NCBI GenBank assembly: GCA_000430305.1
Contig: ASZZ01000018.1
Location: 1-33,191, forward strand
DNA from: Streptococcus mitis 17/34
GTDB taxonomy: Bacteria > Bacillota > Bacilli > Lactobacillales > Streptococcaceae
Direction of reading: 5' to 3'
DNA length: 33,191 nucleotides
Of this stretch, positions 9,323-17,117 are shown one piece after another (position 1 is the first letter of the stretch; every line of letters starts with the position of its first letter). The notes below the pieces were generated by a model. The model was not told the DNA's origin and made no database searches. It saw nothing but the letters and a program-made list of their open reading frames with translations. The position numbers and the translations under genes were made by a program.

Positions 9323-10053
9323 GAGATAGGATTTCAGCCTTTTTAGAGGAAAAGCAGAGCTTATCTGCCAATTCCAAGCAGTCCTATAAGTATGATTTGG
9401 AGCAATTTTTAGACATTATAGGAGAGCGGATTTCTGAGACCAGTCTCAAGATTTACCAAGCACAACTAGCCAATCTAAAAATCAGCGCCCAGAAACGAAA
9501 GATTTCGGCCTGTAATCAATTTCTCTACTTCCTCTATCAAAAAGGAGAAGTGGATAGCTTTTACCGTTTGGAATTAGCCAAACAAGCTGAAAAGAAGACC
9601 GAAAAACCAGAACTTTTAGACCTAGACTCTTTTTGGCAGGAAAGTAATTATCCAGAAGGACGCTTGCTGGCGCTTCTTATCTTGGAAATAGGGCTCTTGC
9701 CAAGTGAGATTTTAGCTTTAAAGGTTGCGGATATCAATCTGGATTTTCAAGTGTTGAGAATCAGCAAGGCTTCCCAACAGAGGATTGTTACCATTCCCAC
9801 GACCTTGATTCCAGAATTGGAACCCTTGATGGGGCAGACCTATCTTTTTGAAAGGGTAGGAAAAGCCTATTCTCGTCAGTGGGCCTTTCGTCAGTTGGAG
9901 TCCTTTGTCAAGGAGAAAGGTTTTCCAGCACTATCAGCCCAAGCATTGCGGGAACAGTTCATTCTCAGACAAATAGAAAAGAAGGTCGATTTGTACGAAA
10001 TTGCAAAAAAACTAGGATTAAAAACAGTCCTGACCTTAGAAAAATATAGATAA
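9313..10053 (+). CDS. XerD-like tyrosine-recombinase homologue, probably catalytically impaired
   Basis: A 246-residue protein with the two-domain plan of tyrosine recombinases: an N-terminal SAM-like DNA-binding part (about 1-95) and a catalytic fold (about 105-246). The final Tyr (LEKYR) and the second Arg (QALREQF) are present, but the first catalytic Arg position reads GLLPSE where Xer proteins read GLRxSE, the HxxR His is Gln, and the LGH motif reads LGL. It is therefore unlikely to recombine dif sites. The XerD-like family of streptococci is known to sit next to scpA, as here, and its role is unclear. The start overlaps cbpB and TAATG links it to scpA. Confidence 0.88.
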   Translation: MQMRDRISAFLEEKQSLSANSKQSYKYDLEQFLDIIGERISETSLKIYQAQLANLKISAQKRKISACNQFLYFLYQKGEVDSFYRLELAKQAEKKTEKPELLDLDSFWQESNYPEGRLLALLILEIGLLPSEILALKVADINLDFQVLRISKASQQRIVTIPTTLIPELEPLMGQTYLFERVGKAYSRQWAFRQLESFVKEKGFPALSAQALREQFILRQIEKKVDLYEIAKKLGLKTVLTLEKYR

Positions 10054-10780
10054 TGGATATTAAATTAAAAGATTTTGAAGGGCCCCTGGATCTTCTTTTG
10101 CACCTGGTTTCCAAGTACCAGATGGATATCTACGATGTGCCCATCACAGAAGTCATCGAACAATACCTAGCTTATGTTTCAACCCTGCAGGCCATGCGTC
10201 TGGAAGTGACGGGTGAGTATATGGTCATGGCCAGTCAGCTCATGTTGATTAAGAGCCGTAAGCTCTTGCCAAAGGTAGCGGAAGTGACAGATTTGGAAGA
10301 TGACCTAGAGCAGGATCTTCTCTCCCAAATCGAAGAATACCGCAAGTTCAAGCTCTTGGGGAGCATTTGGAAGCCAAGCACCAAGAACGGGCCCAGTACT
10401 ATTCCAAAGCGCCGACAGAGTTGATTTACGAAGATGCGGAGCTTGTACATGACAAGACGACCATTGATCTTTTTTTGGCTTTTTCAAATATCCTAGCCAA
10501 GAAAAAAGAGGAGTTTGCTCAGAATCACACGACCATCTTGCGGGATGAGTATAAGATTGAGGACATGATGGTTATCGTAAAAGAGTCCTTGGTTGGACGA
10601 GCCCAGTTGCGCTTGCAGGATTTGTTCAAGGAAGCTCAGAATGTCCAAGAGGTTATTACCCTCTTTTTAGCAACATTAGAGTTAATCAAAACCCAGGAGC
10701 TGATTCTCGTTCAAGAGGAGAGTTTCGGAGATATCTATCTCATGGAAAAGAAGGAAGAAAGTCAAGTGGCCCAAAGTTAG
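10053..10780 (+). pseudogene. scpA: Segregation and condensation protein A, one-base frameshift
   Basis: Repaired, the gene encodes a 242-residue ScpA, the kleisin that bridges SMC heads and, with ScpB, organises and segregates the chromosome. The N-terminal SMC-neck-binding region starts [20 protein letters not shown], and the C-terminal winged-helix region is in the other frame. The break lies in the G-run at 10358-10361; one more G restores [20 protein letters not shown]. Unrepaired, the frame ends at 10424 and the second part would begin at 10367. Loss of ScpA is severely deleterious in many bacteria, scpB beside it is intact and the whole remaining frame is free of stops, so a sequencing error is the likely explanation. 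Confidence 0.9.
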
Positions 10781-10798
10781 ACTTGATAGAGAGGAAAG

Positions 10799-11368
10799 AT
10801 GAGTACTTTAGCAAAAATAGAAGCGCTCTTGTTTGTAGCGGGTGAAGATGGGATCAGGGTCCGCCAGTTAGCTGAACTCCTCTCTCTACCACCAACAGGC
10901 ATCCAACAGAGTTTAGAAAAATTAACTCAGAAGTATGAAAATGACCCAGATTCCAGTTTGGATCTGATTGAGACAGGTGGCGCTTATAGATTGGTGACCA
11001 AGCCTCAGTTTTCAGAGATTTTGAAGGAATACTCTAAGGCACCTATCAACCAGAGCTTGTCTCGGGCTGCCCTTGAGACCTTGTCCATCATTGCCTACAA
11101 ACAGCCTATTACTCGGATAGAAATTGATGCCATTCGTGGGGTCAACTCGAGTGGAGCCTTGGCAAAGTTGCAGGCCTTTGACTTGATACGAGAAGACGGG
11201 AAAAAAGAAGTGTTGGGTCGCCCCAACCTCTATGTGACTACGGATTATTTCCTAGATTACATGGGAATAAACCATTTGGAAGAATTACCAGTGATTGATG
11301 AGCTTGAGATTCAAGCCCAAGAAAGCCAATTATTTGGTGAAAGGATAGAAGAAGATGAGAATCAATAA
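10799..11368 (+). CDS. scpB: Segregation and condensation protein B
   Basis: A 189-residue winged-helix protein that dimerises and binds ScpA in the SMC complex. Characteristic segments are [13 protein letters not shown] at the start, [20 protein letters not shown] and [19 protein letters not shown] in the second winged helix. Length is normal. The ribosome site GAGAGGAAAG precedes the ATG. The 3' end overlaps rluB by 14 bases, indicating coupled translation. Confidence 0.95.
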   Translation: MSTLAKIEALLFVAGEDGIRVRQLAELLSLPPTGIQQSLEKLTQKYENDPDSSLDLIETGGAYRLVTKPQFSEILKEYSKAPINQSLSRAALETLSIIAYKQPITRIEIDAIRGVNSSGALAKLQAFDLIREDGKKEVLGRPNLYVTTDYFLDYMGINHLEELPVIDELEIQAQESQLFGERIEEDENQ

Positions 11369-12077
11369 ATATATTGCCCACGCAGGTGTGGCCAGTAGGA
11401 GAAAAGCAGAAGAGTTGATCAAGCAAGGCTTGGTGACGGTCAACGGCCAAGTAGTACGTGAACTCGCAACGACCATCAAGTCTGGTGACAAGGTTGAAGT
11501 AGAAGGTCAACCAATCTACAACGAAGAAAAGGTCTACTATCTGCTTAATAAACCACGCGGTGTGATTTCCAGTGTGACAGATGATAAGGGTCGTAAGACG
11601 GTTGTCGACCTCTTGCCAAATGTAAAAGAGCGTATCTACCCAGTTGGACGTTTGGACTGGGATACATCAGGTGTCTTGATTTTGACCAATGATGGGGATT
11701 TTACGGATGAGATGATTCACCCTCGTAATGAGATTGACAAGGTTTATGTCGCGCGTGTTAAAGGTGTGGCCAATAAGGACAATCTTCGTCCCTTGACCCG
11801 CGGCCTTGAGATTGATGGCAAGCAAACCAAGCCGGCTGTCTATGAAATTCTCAAAGTGGATCCAGTTAAAAATCGCTCTGTGGTACAGTTGACCATCCAT
11901 GAAGGGCGTAACCACCAGGTTAAAAAGATGTTTGAAGCTGTCGGTCTTCAAGTGGACAAGTTGTCACGGACCCGTTTTGGACATCTAGACTTGACAGGAC
12001 TCCGTCCAGGAGAATCCCGTCGTCTGAATAAAAAAGAAATCAGCCAACTACACACCATGGCTGTAACCAAGAAATAA
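11355..12077 (+). CDS. rluB: 23S rRNA pseudouridine synthase RluB/RsuA family
   Basis: A 240-residue enzyme with an N-terminal S4 RNA-binding domain ([21 protein letters not shown], about 1-60) followed by the RsuA/RluB/E/F catalytic domain. The active-site Asp is in [17 protein letters not shown], and [15 protein letters not shown] is the conserved C-terminal motif. Position after scpB is typical of Firmicutes and supports RluB (position 2605 type) over RluF. Its stop shares TAATG with yidD. Confidence 0.92.
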   Translation: MRINKYIAHAGVASRRKAEELIKQGLVTVNGQVVRELATTIKSGDKVEVEGQPIYNEEKVYYLLNKPRGVISSVTDDKGRKTVVDLLPNVKERIYPVGRLDWDTSGVLILTNDGDFTDEMIHPRNEIDKVYVARVKGVANKDNLRPLTRGLEIDGKQTKPAVYEILKVDPVKNRSVVQLTIHEGRNHQVKKMFEAVGLQVDKLSRTRFGHLDLTGLRPGESRRLNKKEISQLHTMAVTKK

Positions 12078-12313
12078 TGAAACGAATTTTAATAGCGCCT
12101 GTGCGCTTTTACCAACGTTTTATCTCGCCAGCTTTTCCCCCCTCTTGTCGCTTTGAGCCTACTTGTTCCAATTACATGATTCAGGCTATTGAAAAACATG
12201 GCTTCAAGGGTGTCTTGATGGGCTTGGCTCGGATTCTACGTTGCCATCCCTGGTCGAAAACAGGTAAGGATCCTGTGCCAGACCACTTTACTTTGAAAAA
12301 AAATTCAAAGTAA
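12077..12313 (+). CDS. yidD: Membrane protein insertion efficiency factor YidD
   Basis: A 78-residue protein with the UPF0161/YidD core: RFYQRFISP, the Cys-rich [15 protein letters not shown], and RILRCHPW. YidD helps the YidC insertase at the inner face of the membrane. The start overlaps the rluB stop (TAATG) and it is the last gene of the operon before a strong terminator. Confidence 0.93.
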   Translation: MKRILIAPVRFYQRFISPAFPPSCRFEPTCSNYMIQAIEKHGFKGVLMGLARILRCHPWSKTGKDPVPDHFTLKKNSK

Positions 12314-12331
12314 GATTGTATTCTAATGTAT

Positions 12332-12385
12332 AAAACACAGATAGATGACACTTGGTATTTACTAAGTGCCATCTATCTGTGTTTT
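12332..12385. terminator. Two-way terminator between yidD and galE
   Basis: Arms 12332-12357 and 12360-12385 form a stem of about 26 bp with two imperfect pairs. The A-run on the left and T-run on the right make it work on both strands. It separates the converging yidD and galE genes. Confidence 0.92.
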
Positions 12386-12411
12386 TATTTATTATTGATG
12401 TTTCTGTTATC

Positions 12412-13409
12412 CTATTCCAAAATGTTTTTCCCCTCTTTCACACGCCAGTGATAGTCTGATAAAATAATATCTTCGAGGGAGTAGCTAGCCTTCCAGTCAA
12501 GATATTGTTTAGCTTTTGATGCGTCTGCTAGGACGCTAGCTGGATCACCAGCACGACGAGCAACAACCTCGTGTGGGATTTTTTGATCTAGCAATTCTTC
12601 AGCAGTTTTAAAGATTTCTTTGACGGTATAGCCTTTTTCAGTTCCTAGGTTAAAGATTTGAGAAGAACTGTTTTCTTGAAAGAGGTAATTCATCCTTTAA
12701 CGTGGGCTTGTGCAAGGTCTAAGACATGAATGTAATCCCGAATACATGAACCGTCACGTGTATCGTAGTCATCTCCAAATATTTTTAGGCTCTCATTTTG
12801 TCCCAATGCGGTTTTGTTGATATTGGGAATGATATGAGTTGGATTTTTTACACGGAGACCATTTGAAGCATCCATTTCAGCTCCAGCAACATTAAAGTAA
12901 CGGAAAATAACATATTTCCAGTCGTAGCGATTGGCCATCCAGTAAATCATTCGTTCCCCCATTAGTTTTGTCTCAGCATAAGGGTTGACAGGGTCGAGCA
13001 GGGTATCTTCAGTTGCTGGCTTGTCAATACAGTTATTACCATAGAGAGATGCAGTCGAAGAGAACATGATTTTTTGGATGCCAACTTCAGATAAGACTTT
13101 GAGAACTTGGTTCATACCAGCAACATTGGCAGTGAAGTATTTGCTTGGGTCTTCAATACTTTCGCTCACAACAATTTCACCTGCACAATGCAGAACAGCA
13201 TCAATTTGATTTTCTTCTAAGTAAGTTTTTAGGGCACTAGCATCATAAACATCCAGTTGTTTAAAACTAGCACGACTATCCACGGCCGAACGATTTCCTG
13301 TAGAGAGATTATCGAGGACATGCACCTGATAGCCAGCATTTAAAAGAGCTTTAACGGTATGGGAGCCAATGTAGCCAGCTCCACCTGTAACAAGAATTGT
13401 TTTGGTCAT
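12412..13409 (-). pseudogene. galE: UDP-glucose 4-epimerase, one-base frameshift
   Basis: Repaired, this gives about 332 residues of GalE, which interconverts UDP-glucose and UDP-galactose for galactose use and surface glycans. The N-terminal NAD motif GGAGYIGSH, the catalytic SSTASLYG and YAETK (Tyr-x-x-x-Lys) are in the first frame. The break is after DLAQAHVK: a missing C on the plus strand at 12694-12695 (G in the gene) makes the frame stop at 12690. The rest (MNYLF, IFNLGTEKGYTVKEI, ARRAGDPA) continues from 12693. Each part alone would be inactive. A promoter and ribosome site (AAAAAGGA) precede the ATG. Either real decay or sequencing error; the error is favoured because other genes show the same kind of break. 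Confidence 0.9.
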
Positions 13410-13437
13410 GATTTTTTCCTTTTTCTAGTTTTGTACT

Positions 13438-13466
13438 ATTTTAAAGAAAGAGGAAGTGAAAGTCAA
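13438..13466 (-). promoter_or_regulatory. Promoter of galE
   Basis: On the minus strand TTGACT (13461-13466), a 17-base spacer and TAAAAT (13438-13443) lie about 30 bases before the start codon. No operator is evident. Confidence 0.75.
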
Positions 13467-13669
13467 CTATTTTCTGCGAATTTCGTGAAAAAACTGAACG
13501 AATATATTATTAAATTGTTTTTTTGTTTGGGAATTAATGATTTAGTTAATCTTGGAAAGTTTCTTAGATTTCACCTCACATGTAGAGAATACGATTTTTT
13601 CTAAGACACAGTAAGACTAAGATACTAATTTAGAAATCCACCTTCCCGCTATCCTTCTCCTATAAAAAG

Positions 13670-13678
13670 TGGTAAAAT
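13670..13678 (+). promoter_or_regulatory. Extended -10 promoter of pepA
   Basis: TGGTAAAAT (13670-13678) is an extended -10 element 25 bases before the pepA ATG. The rest of the galE-pepA gap (13467-13669) shows no coding frame or repeat that I can support. Confidence 0.55.
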
Positions 13679-13702
13679 GGATGAAAGAAAGAAGGAACTG
13701 AA

Positions 13703-14767
13703 ATGACAACATTATTTTCAAAAATCAAAGAAGTAACAGAACTTGCTGCGATCTCAGGTCATGAAGCGCCTGTTCGTGCCTATCTTCGTGAAAAATTAAC
13801 ACCGCATGTGGATGAAGTAGTGACAGATGGCTTGGGTGGTATTTTCGGGATTAAACATTCAGAAGCTGTGGATGCACCGCGTGTCTTGGTCGCTTCTCAC
13901 ATGGATGAAGTTGGTTTTATGGTTAGCGAAATCAAGCCAGACGGTACCTTCCGTGTCGTAGAAATCGGTGGTTGGAATCCTATGGTAGTCAGCAGCCAAC
14001 GTTTTAAACTCTTAACTCGTGATAATCGTGAAATTCCAGTGATTTCAGGCTCTGTTCCTCCACATTTGACTCGTGGAAAGGGTGGGCCAACCATGCCAGC
14101 AATTGCAGATATTGTCTTTGATGGTGGGTTTGCGGACAAGGCTGAGGCAGAAAGTTTTGGCATCCGTCCTGGAGACACCATTGTCCCAGATAGTTCTGCA
14201 ATCTTAACAGCTAACGAAAAAAATATCATCTCAAAAGCTTGGGATAATCGCTACGGTGTTCTCATGGTAAGCGAGCTGGCTGAAGCTTTATCAGGTCAAA
14301 AACTCGGAAATGAACTCTATCTTGGCTCTAACGTCCAAGAAGAAGTTGGGCTTCGTGGTGCCCATACATCTACAACCAAGTTTGACCCAGAAGTCTTCCT
14401 AGCAGTTGATTGCTCACCAGCAGGTGATGTCTATGGTGGTCAAGGCAAGATTGGTGATGGAACCTTGATTCGTTTCTACGATCCAGGTCACTTGCTTCTC
14501 CCAGGCATGAAAGATTTCCTTTTGACAACGGCTGAAGAAGCGGGTATCAAGTACCAATACTACTGTGGTAAAGGCGGAACAGACGCTGGCGCAGCTCATC
14601 TGAAAAATGGTGGTGTCCCATCTACAACCATCGGTGTCTGTGCCCGTTATATCCATTCTCACCAAACCCTCTATGCAATGGATGACTTCCTAGAAGCGCA
14701 AGCTTTCTTGCAAGCCTTGGTGAAGAAATTGGATCGTTCAACGGTTGATTTGATTAAACATTATTAA
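13703..14767 (+). CDS. pepA: Glutamyl aminopeptidase, M42 family
   Basis: A 354-residue cytosolic metallo-aminopeptidase that removes N-terminal acidic residues from peptides. The two-metal site is readable: His and Asp in ASHMDEVGF, Asp in KAWDNRYG, the catalytic Glu pair in QEEVGLRG, Asp in AVDCSPAG and His in RYIHSHQT. Length and motifs match streptococcal PepA. The ribosome site GAAGGA precedes the ATG. The small gene 20 bases downstream is probably co-transcribed. Confidence 0.94.
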   Translation: MTTLFSKIKEVTELAAISGHEAPVRAYLREKLTPHVDEVVTDGLGGIFGIKHSEAVDAPRVLVASHMDEVGFMVSEIKPDGTFRVVEIGGWNPMVVSSQRFKLLTRDNREIPVISGSVPPHLTRGKGGPTMPAIADIVFDGGFADKAEAESFGIRPGDTIVPDSSAILTANEKNIISKAWDNRYGVLMVSELAEALSGQKLGNELYLGSNVQEEVGLRGAHTSTTKFDPEVFLAVDCSPAGDVYGGQGKIGDGTLIRFYDPGHLLLPGMKDFLLTTAEEAGIKYQYYCGKGGTDAGAAHLKNGGVPSTTIGVCARYIHSHQTLYAMDDFLEAQAFLQALVKKLDRSTVDLIKHY

Positions 14768-14787
14768 ACATAAGGGAGGTGGTAGGG

Positions 14788-15084
14788 ATGGTAGAACCGA
14801 ACCTAGAAAGCCTTATAAAAGATCTTTACAATCATGCTCGACAGGGCTTGAGTGAAGATTTAGTTGCTGCTCTCTTAGAGACTGCAAAAAAACTGCCTAC
14901 TACAAATGAGCAATTGCTGGCAGTTCGTCTCTCAGGCCTGGTCAATCGTGAATTGCTCCTAAATCCCAAACATCCGGCACCTGAGTTGCTCAACTTGGCT
15001 CGCTTTATCAAAAGAGAAGAAGCCAAGTACAGAGGAACTGCAGCTTCTGCGCTTATGTACGGAGAGCTCTTTAAAATGCTTTGA
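14788..15084 (+). CDS. Small protein, putative bacteriocin-immunity (enterocin A immunity-like)
   Basis: A 98-residue soluble, helix-rich protein with no signal peptide or membrane segment. Its size, helical pattern and the segment ELLNLARFIKREE recall the enterocin A immunity family (four-helix bundles that protect the producer from class II bacteriocins), but no bacteriocin gene is nearby, so the role is tentative. The start at 14788 is 8 bases after AGGGAGG; a GTG at 14779 overlaps that site and is rejected. It follows pepA by 20 bases and its terminator stem starts inside its last codons. Confidence 0.6.
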   Translation: MVEPNLESLIKDLYNHARQGLSEDLVAALLETAKKLPTTNEQLLAVRLSGLVNRELLLNPKHPAPELLNLARFIKREEAKYRGTAASALMYGELFKML

Positions 15085-15110
15085 TTCCATTGTGAATCAA
15101 AGCATTTTTT
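15073..15110 (+). terminator. Terminator of the pepA operon
   Basis: A perfect 15-bp stem (15073-15087 with 15094-15108), 6-base loop and T-run. It begins before the stop codon at 15082-15084. Confidence 0.95.
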
Positions 15111-15143
15111 TATATGGCAGAAAAGTTATTCTTGATAAGGAGA

Positions 15144-15174
15144 AGAAAAAGCCATCCAATTATGATGGATAGCT
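15144..15174 (-). terminator. Terminator of the Na/Pi transporter gene
   Basis: On the minus strand AGCTATCCA pairs with TGGATGGCT (one G-U) around a loop and is followed by TTTTCTTC, 10 bases after the stop codon. Confidence 0.75.
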
Positions 15175-15183
15175 TCTTAGTTC

Positions 15184-16815
15184 TTAGATTTGTTCAGCAA
15201 TGACCTTTTCAGCTAAATTCATAGCGTGGTCTGACACACGAGTGTAGTGGGAAACAATGTCGATAAAGTTGACCCCAGCTTGCGTTGAACACTCGCCCTT
15301 GTTGAGGCGTTTGATGTGGGTCTTTCTGAGAACACGTTCCATATTGTTGATTTCTTTATGGCGTTCAATCAGACTTTGAGCTTTTTCAATATCATTGTTT
15401 TCCACGCTATCAAGGGCATCCTTGATAAAGCCAGTGGTTTTTTGATAGATATCAGCCAATTCCTGCAAAGCAGCTTCAGAGAACTCAACATTTTTACGTT
15501 GAAGATAGTCAGTTAGATTGATTAGCGCTTCTGCGTGGTCCCCAATCCGTTCCAAATCGCGGGATGAATCAAGGATATTGGTGAGCACTTCACTTTCTTT
15601 CTGGCTAAGGGCCTCGCTTGAAAGAGTAATAAGGTAACGAGTCAATTTTTCATCAATAGTATTGATGGCTTCTTCTGTCTTATGTCCTTTTTCAGCAAGC
15701 TTTTCATTGAGATCGATGATGTAGTTATATGAAAGGTCAAAGGCTTTAGAAGCATAATTTCCCAAGTGAAGGAGTTCTTTTTTCGCATTTCCGAGAGCGA
15801 TTGATGGAGCTTGTTTAATCAAATGCTCATCAAGATAAAGTGGCTCGTACTTGACAACTTCGTCTTCACCAGGGATGAGCTTGGTTACAAAGAAAGCCAA
15901 GGCTCCGATGAATGGAAATTGTACAATGGTGTTACTTACGTTAAAGGCACCGTGCGAGAAGGCGATGGTCATCTCAGGTGAGAGGTGAAGGAGTGCTTGG
16001 AAGTACTCAATCATTGCAGTGAAGGGGCCTAATAAGATTAAGCAAAGAATAGTTCCTAATACGTTAAAGGTGACGTGGGTTGCAGCAACGCGTTTCGCAG
16101 AGACATTGGCTCCTGCTGCCGCAATGATAACGGTTAGGGTTGTCCCGATATTATCCCCGAAGAGAACTGGTAGCGAACCTTTAAGGTCAAGGAAGCCACC
16201 TGCATAGAGACCTTGCAAAATCCCGATTGTCGCAGAAGAAGCTTGGATGAGAACGGTAATCACTGCACCAGCGAAAACTCCTAAAATAGGGTTTTGTCCC
16301 AAGGTTACCATATATTCCTTGAATTGCGGTAAATCTTTAAGAGGACTCATACCGGCACTGATGAGGTTGAGGGCGTAGAAGATTCCCCCTACACCAAACA
16401 GGATGCGCCCAATATTGTTTGCTGTTCTGTTTTTTGTAAAGAAGAGGAACATGGTTCCAAGGAAAATCAGGGGTAAAGCATACTCACCAAGCTTGAAACC
16501 AATGATAAAGGAAGTAACGGTGGTTCCGATGTTGGCTCCCATGATAATTCCGATAGCTTGTCTAAGAGTGAGAAGACTAGCGCTGACCAGTCCAACCGTG
16601 ATAACTGTAACCCCTGTACTTGATTGAATCAGGGCAGTCACGACAATTCCGACTAGAACACCTAAAAAGGGATTGCTAGTGTACTTGTCAATGTAAAAAC
16701 GAAGGCGATCTCCAGCAGCTTGTTGCAAACCGTCTCCCATGGTCTTGATACTATATAAGAATAGTCCCAGACCACCTAAAAAGTGAAATAAAATTTCCTG
16801 CCAATTAATGGACAT
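15184..16815 (-). CDS. Na/Pi cotransporter family protein with PhoU-like C-terminus
   Basis: A 543-residue membrane protein. The N-terminal about 310 residues contain the two inverted Na/Pi (SLC34/NptA) repeats with their signature QSS-type motifs, ALIQSSTGVTVI and VLIQASSATIGI, plus the paired MGANIGTT and FGDNIGTT. The C-terminal about 220 residues are a cytoplasmic helical PhoU-like region (DSSRDLERIGDHAEALINL). Such proteins take up phosphate with sodium, and the PhoU part may tie uptake to phosphate signalling. The start has a GGAGGAAA site. It is monocistronic, with its own promoter and terminator, and diverges from endoD. Confidence 0.92.
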   Translation of the reverse strand: MSINWQEILFHFLGGLGLFLYSIKTMGDGLQQAAGDRLRFYIDKYTSNPFLGVLVGIVVTALIQSSTGVTVITVGLVSASLLTLRQAIGIIMGANIGTTVTSFIIGFKLGEYALPLIFLGTMFLFFTKNRTANNIGRILFGVGGIFYALNLISAGMSPLKDLPQFKEYMVTLGQNPILGVFAGAVITVLIQASSATIGILQGLYAGGFLDLKGSLPVLFGDNIGTTLTVIIAAAGANVSAKRVAATHVTFNVLGTILCLILLGPFTAMIEYFQALLHLSPEMTIAFSHGAFNVSNTIVQFPFIGALAFFVTKLIPGEDEVVKYEPLYLDEHLIKQAPSIALGNAKKELLHLGNYASKAFDLSYNYIIDLNEKLAEKGHKTEEAINTIDEKLTRYLITLSSEALSQKESEVLTNILDSSRDLERIGDHAEALINLTDYLQRKNVEFSEAALQELADIYQKTTGFIKDALDSVENNDIEKAQSLIERHKEINNMERVLRKTHIKRLNKGECSTQAGVNFIDIVSHYTRVSDHAMNLAEKVIAEQI

Positions 16816-16858
16816 TTCTTTTTCCTCCGAAAAATAATAACGGAATTTCTCCTATTCT

Positions 16859-16887
16859 ATTTTAAAGGATAAAAGTAAATCTAACAA
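16859..16887 (-). promoter_or_regulatory. Promoter of the Na/Pi transporter gene
   Basis: On the minus strand TTGTTA (16882-16887), 17-base spacer, TAAAAT (16859-16864), about 45 bases before the start codon. No Pho-box-like repeat is evident. Confidence 0.7.
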
Positions 16888-16988
16888 GTGTTAAGCTAAG
16901 ATTTTAGAAAGAAAATTCGTTAGGAAAGACTGTAGTTATATTAATTTTACCAATTTTTAACCTAGATATAGGTATTTCCTCTGATATA

Positions 16989-17016
16989 TTGACATTTAAA
17001 AGAAATATTTTAAAAT
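16989..17016 (+). promoter_or_regulatory. Promoter of endoD
   Basis: TTGACA (16989-16994), 16-base spacer and TAAAAT (17011-17016), about 100 bases upstream of the start codon. The divergent gap 16816-17117 also holds the Na/Pi promoter and a weak cre-like sequence, and no gene. Confidence 0.75.
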
Positions 17017-17069
17017 GAGGGAGGAATTATCTTGGTCCCTGTGATTGGGATAAAAATTTTATGAAGAAA

Positions 17070-17083
17070 GTTAAGCGTTTTCT
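17070..17083. promoter_or_regulatory. Weak cre-like site before endoD
   Basis: GTTAAGCGTTTTCT keeps the central AANCG and the C of a cre site but misses three defined positions. Its place between promoter and start matches the better site before the GH95 gene. Tentative. Confidence 0.3.
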
Positions 17084-17117
17084 TTAAAACAAAAAATCAA
17101 TCTTTTAGGAGGAGAAA

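Noticed and set aside
14779-14787. GTG at 14779 as start of the immunity-like gene
   Set aside because: It overlaps the AGGGAGG ribosome site; ATG at 14788 has proper spacing.
17061-17087. Eight-codon leader peptide before endoD
   Set aside because: No ribosome site and no attenuator hairpin after it.
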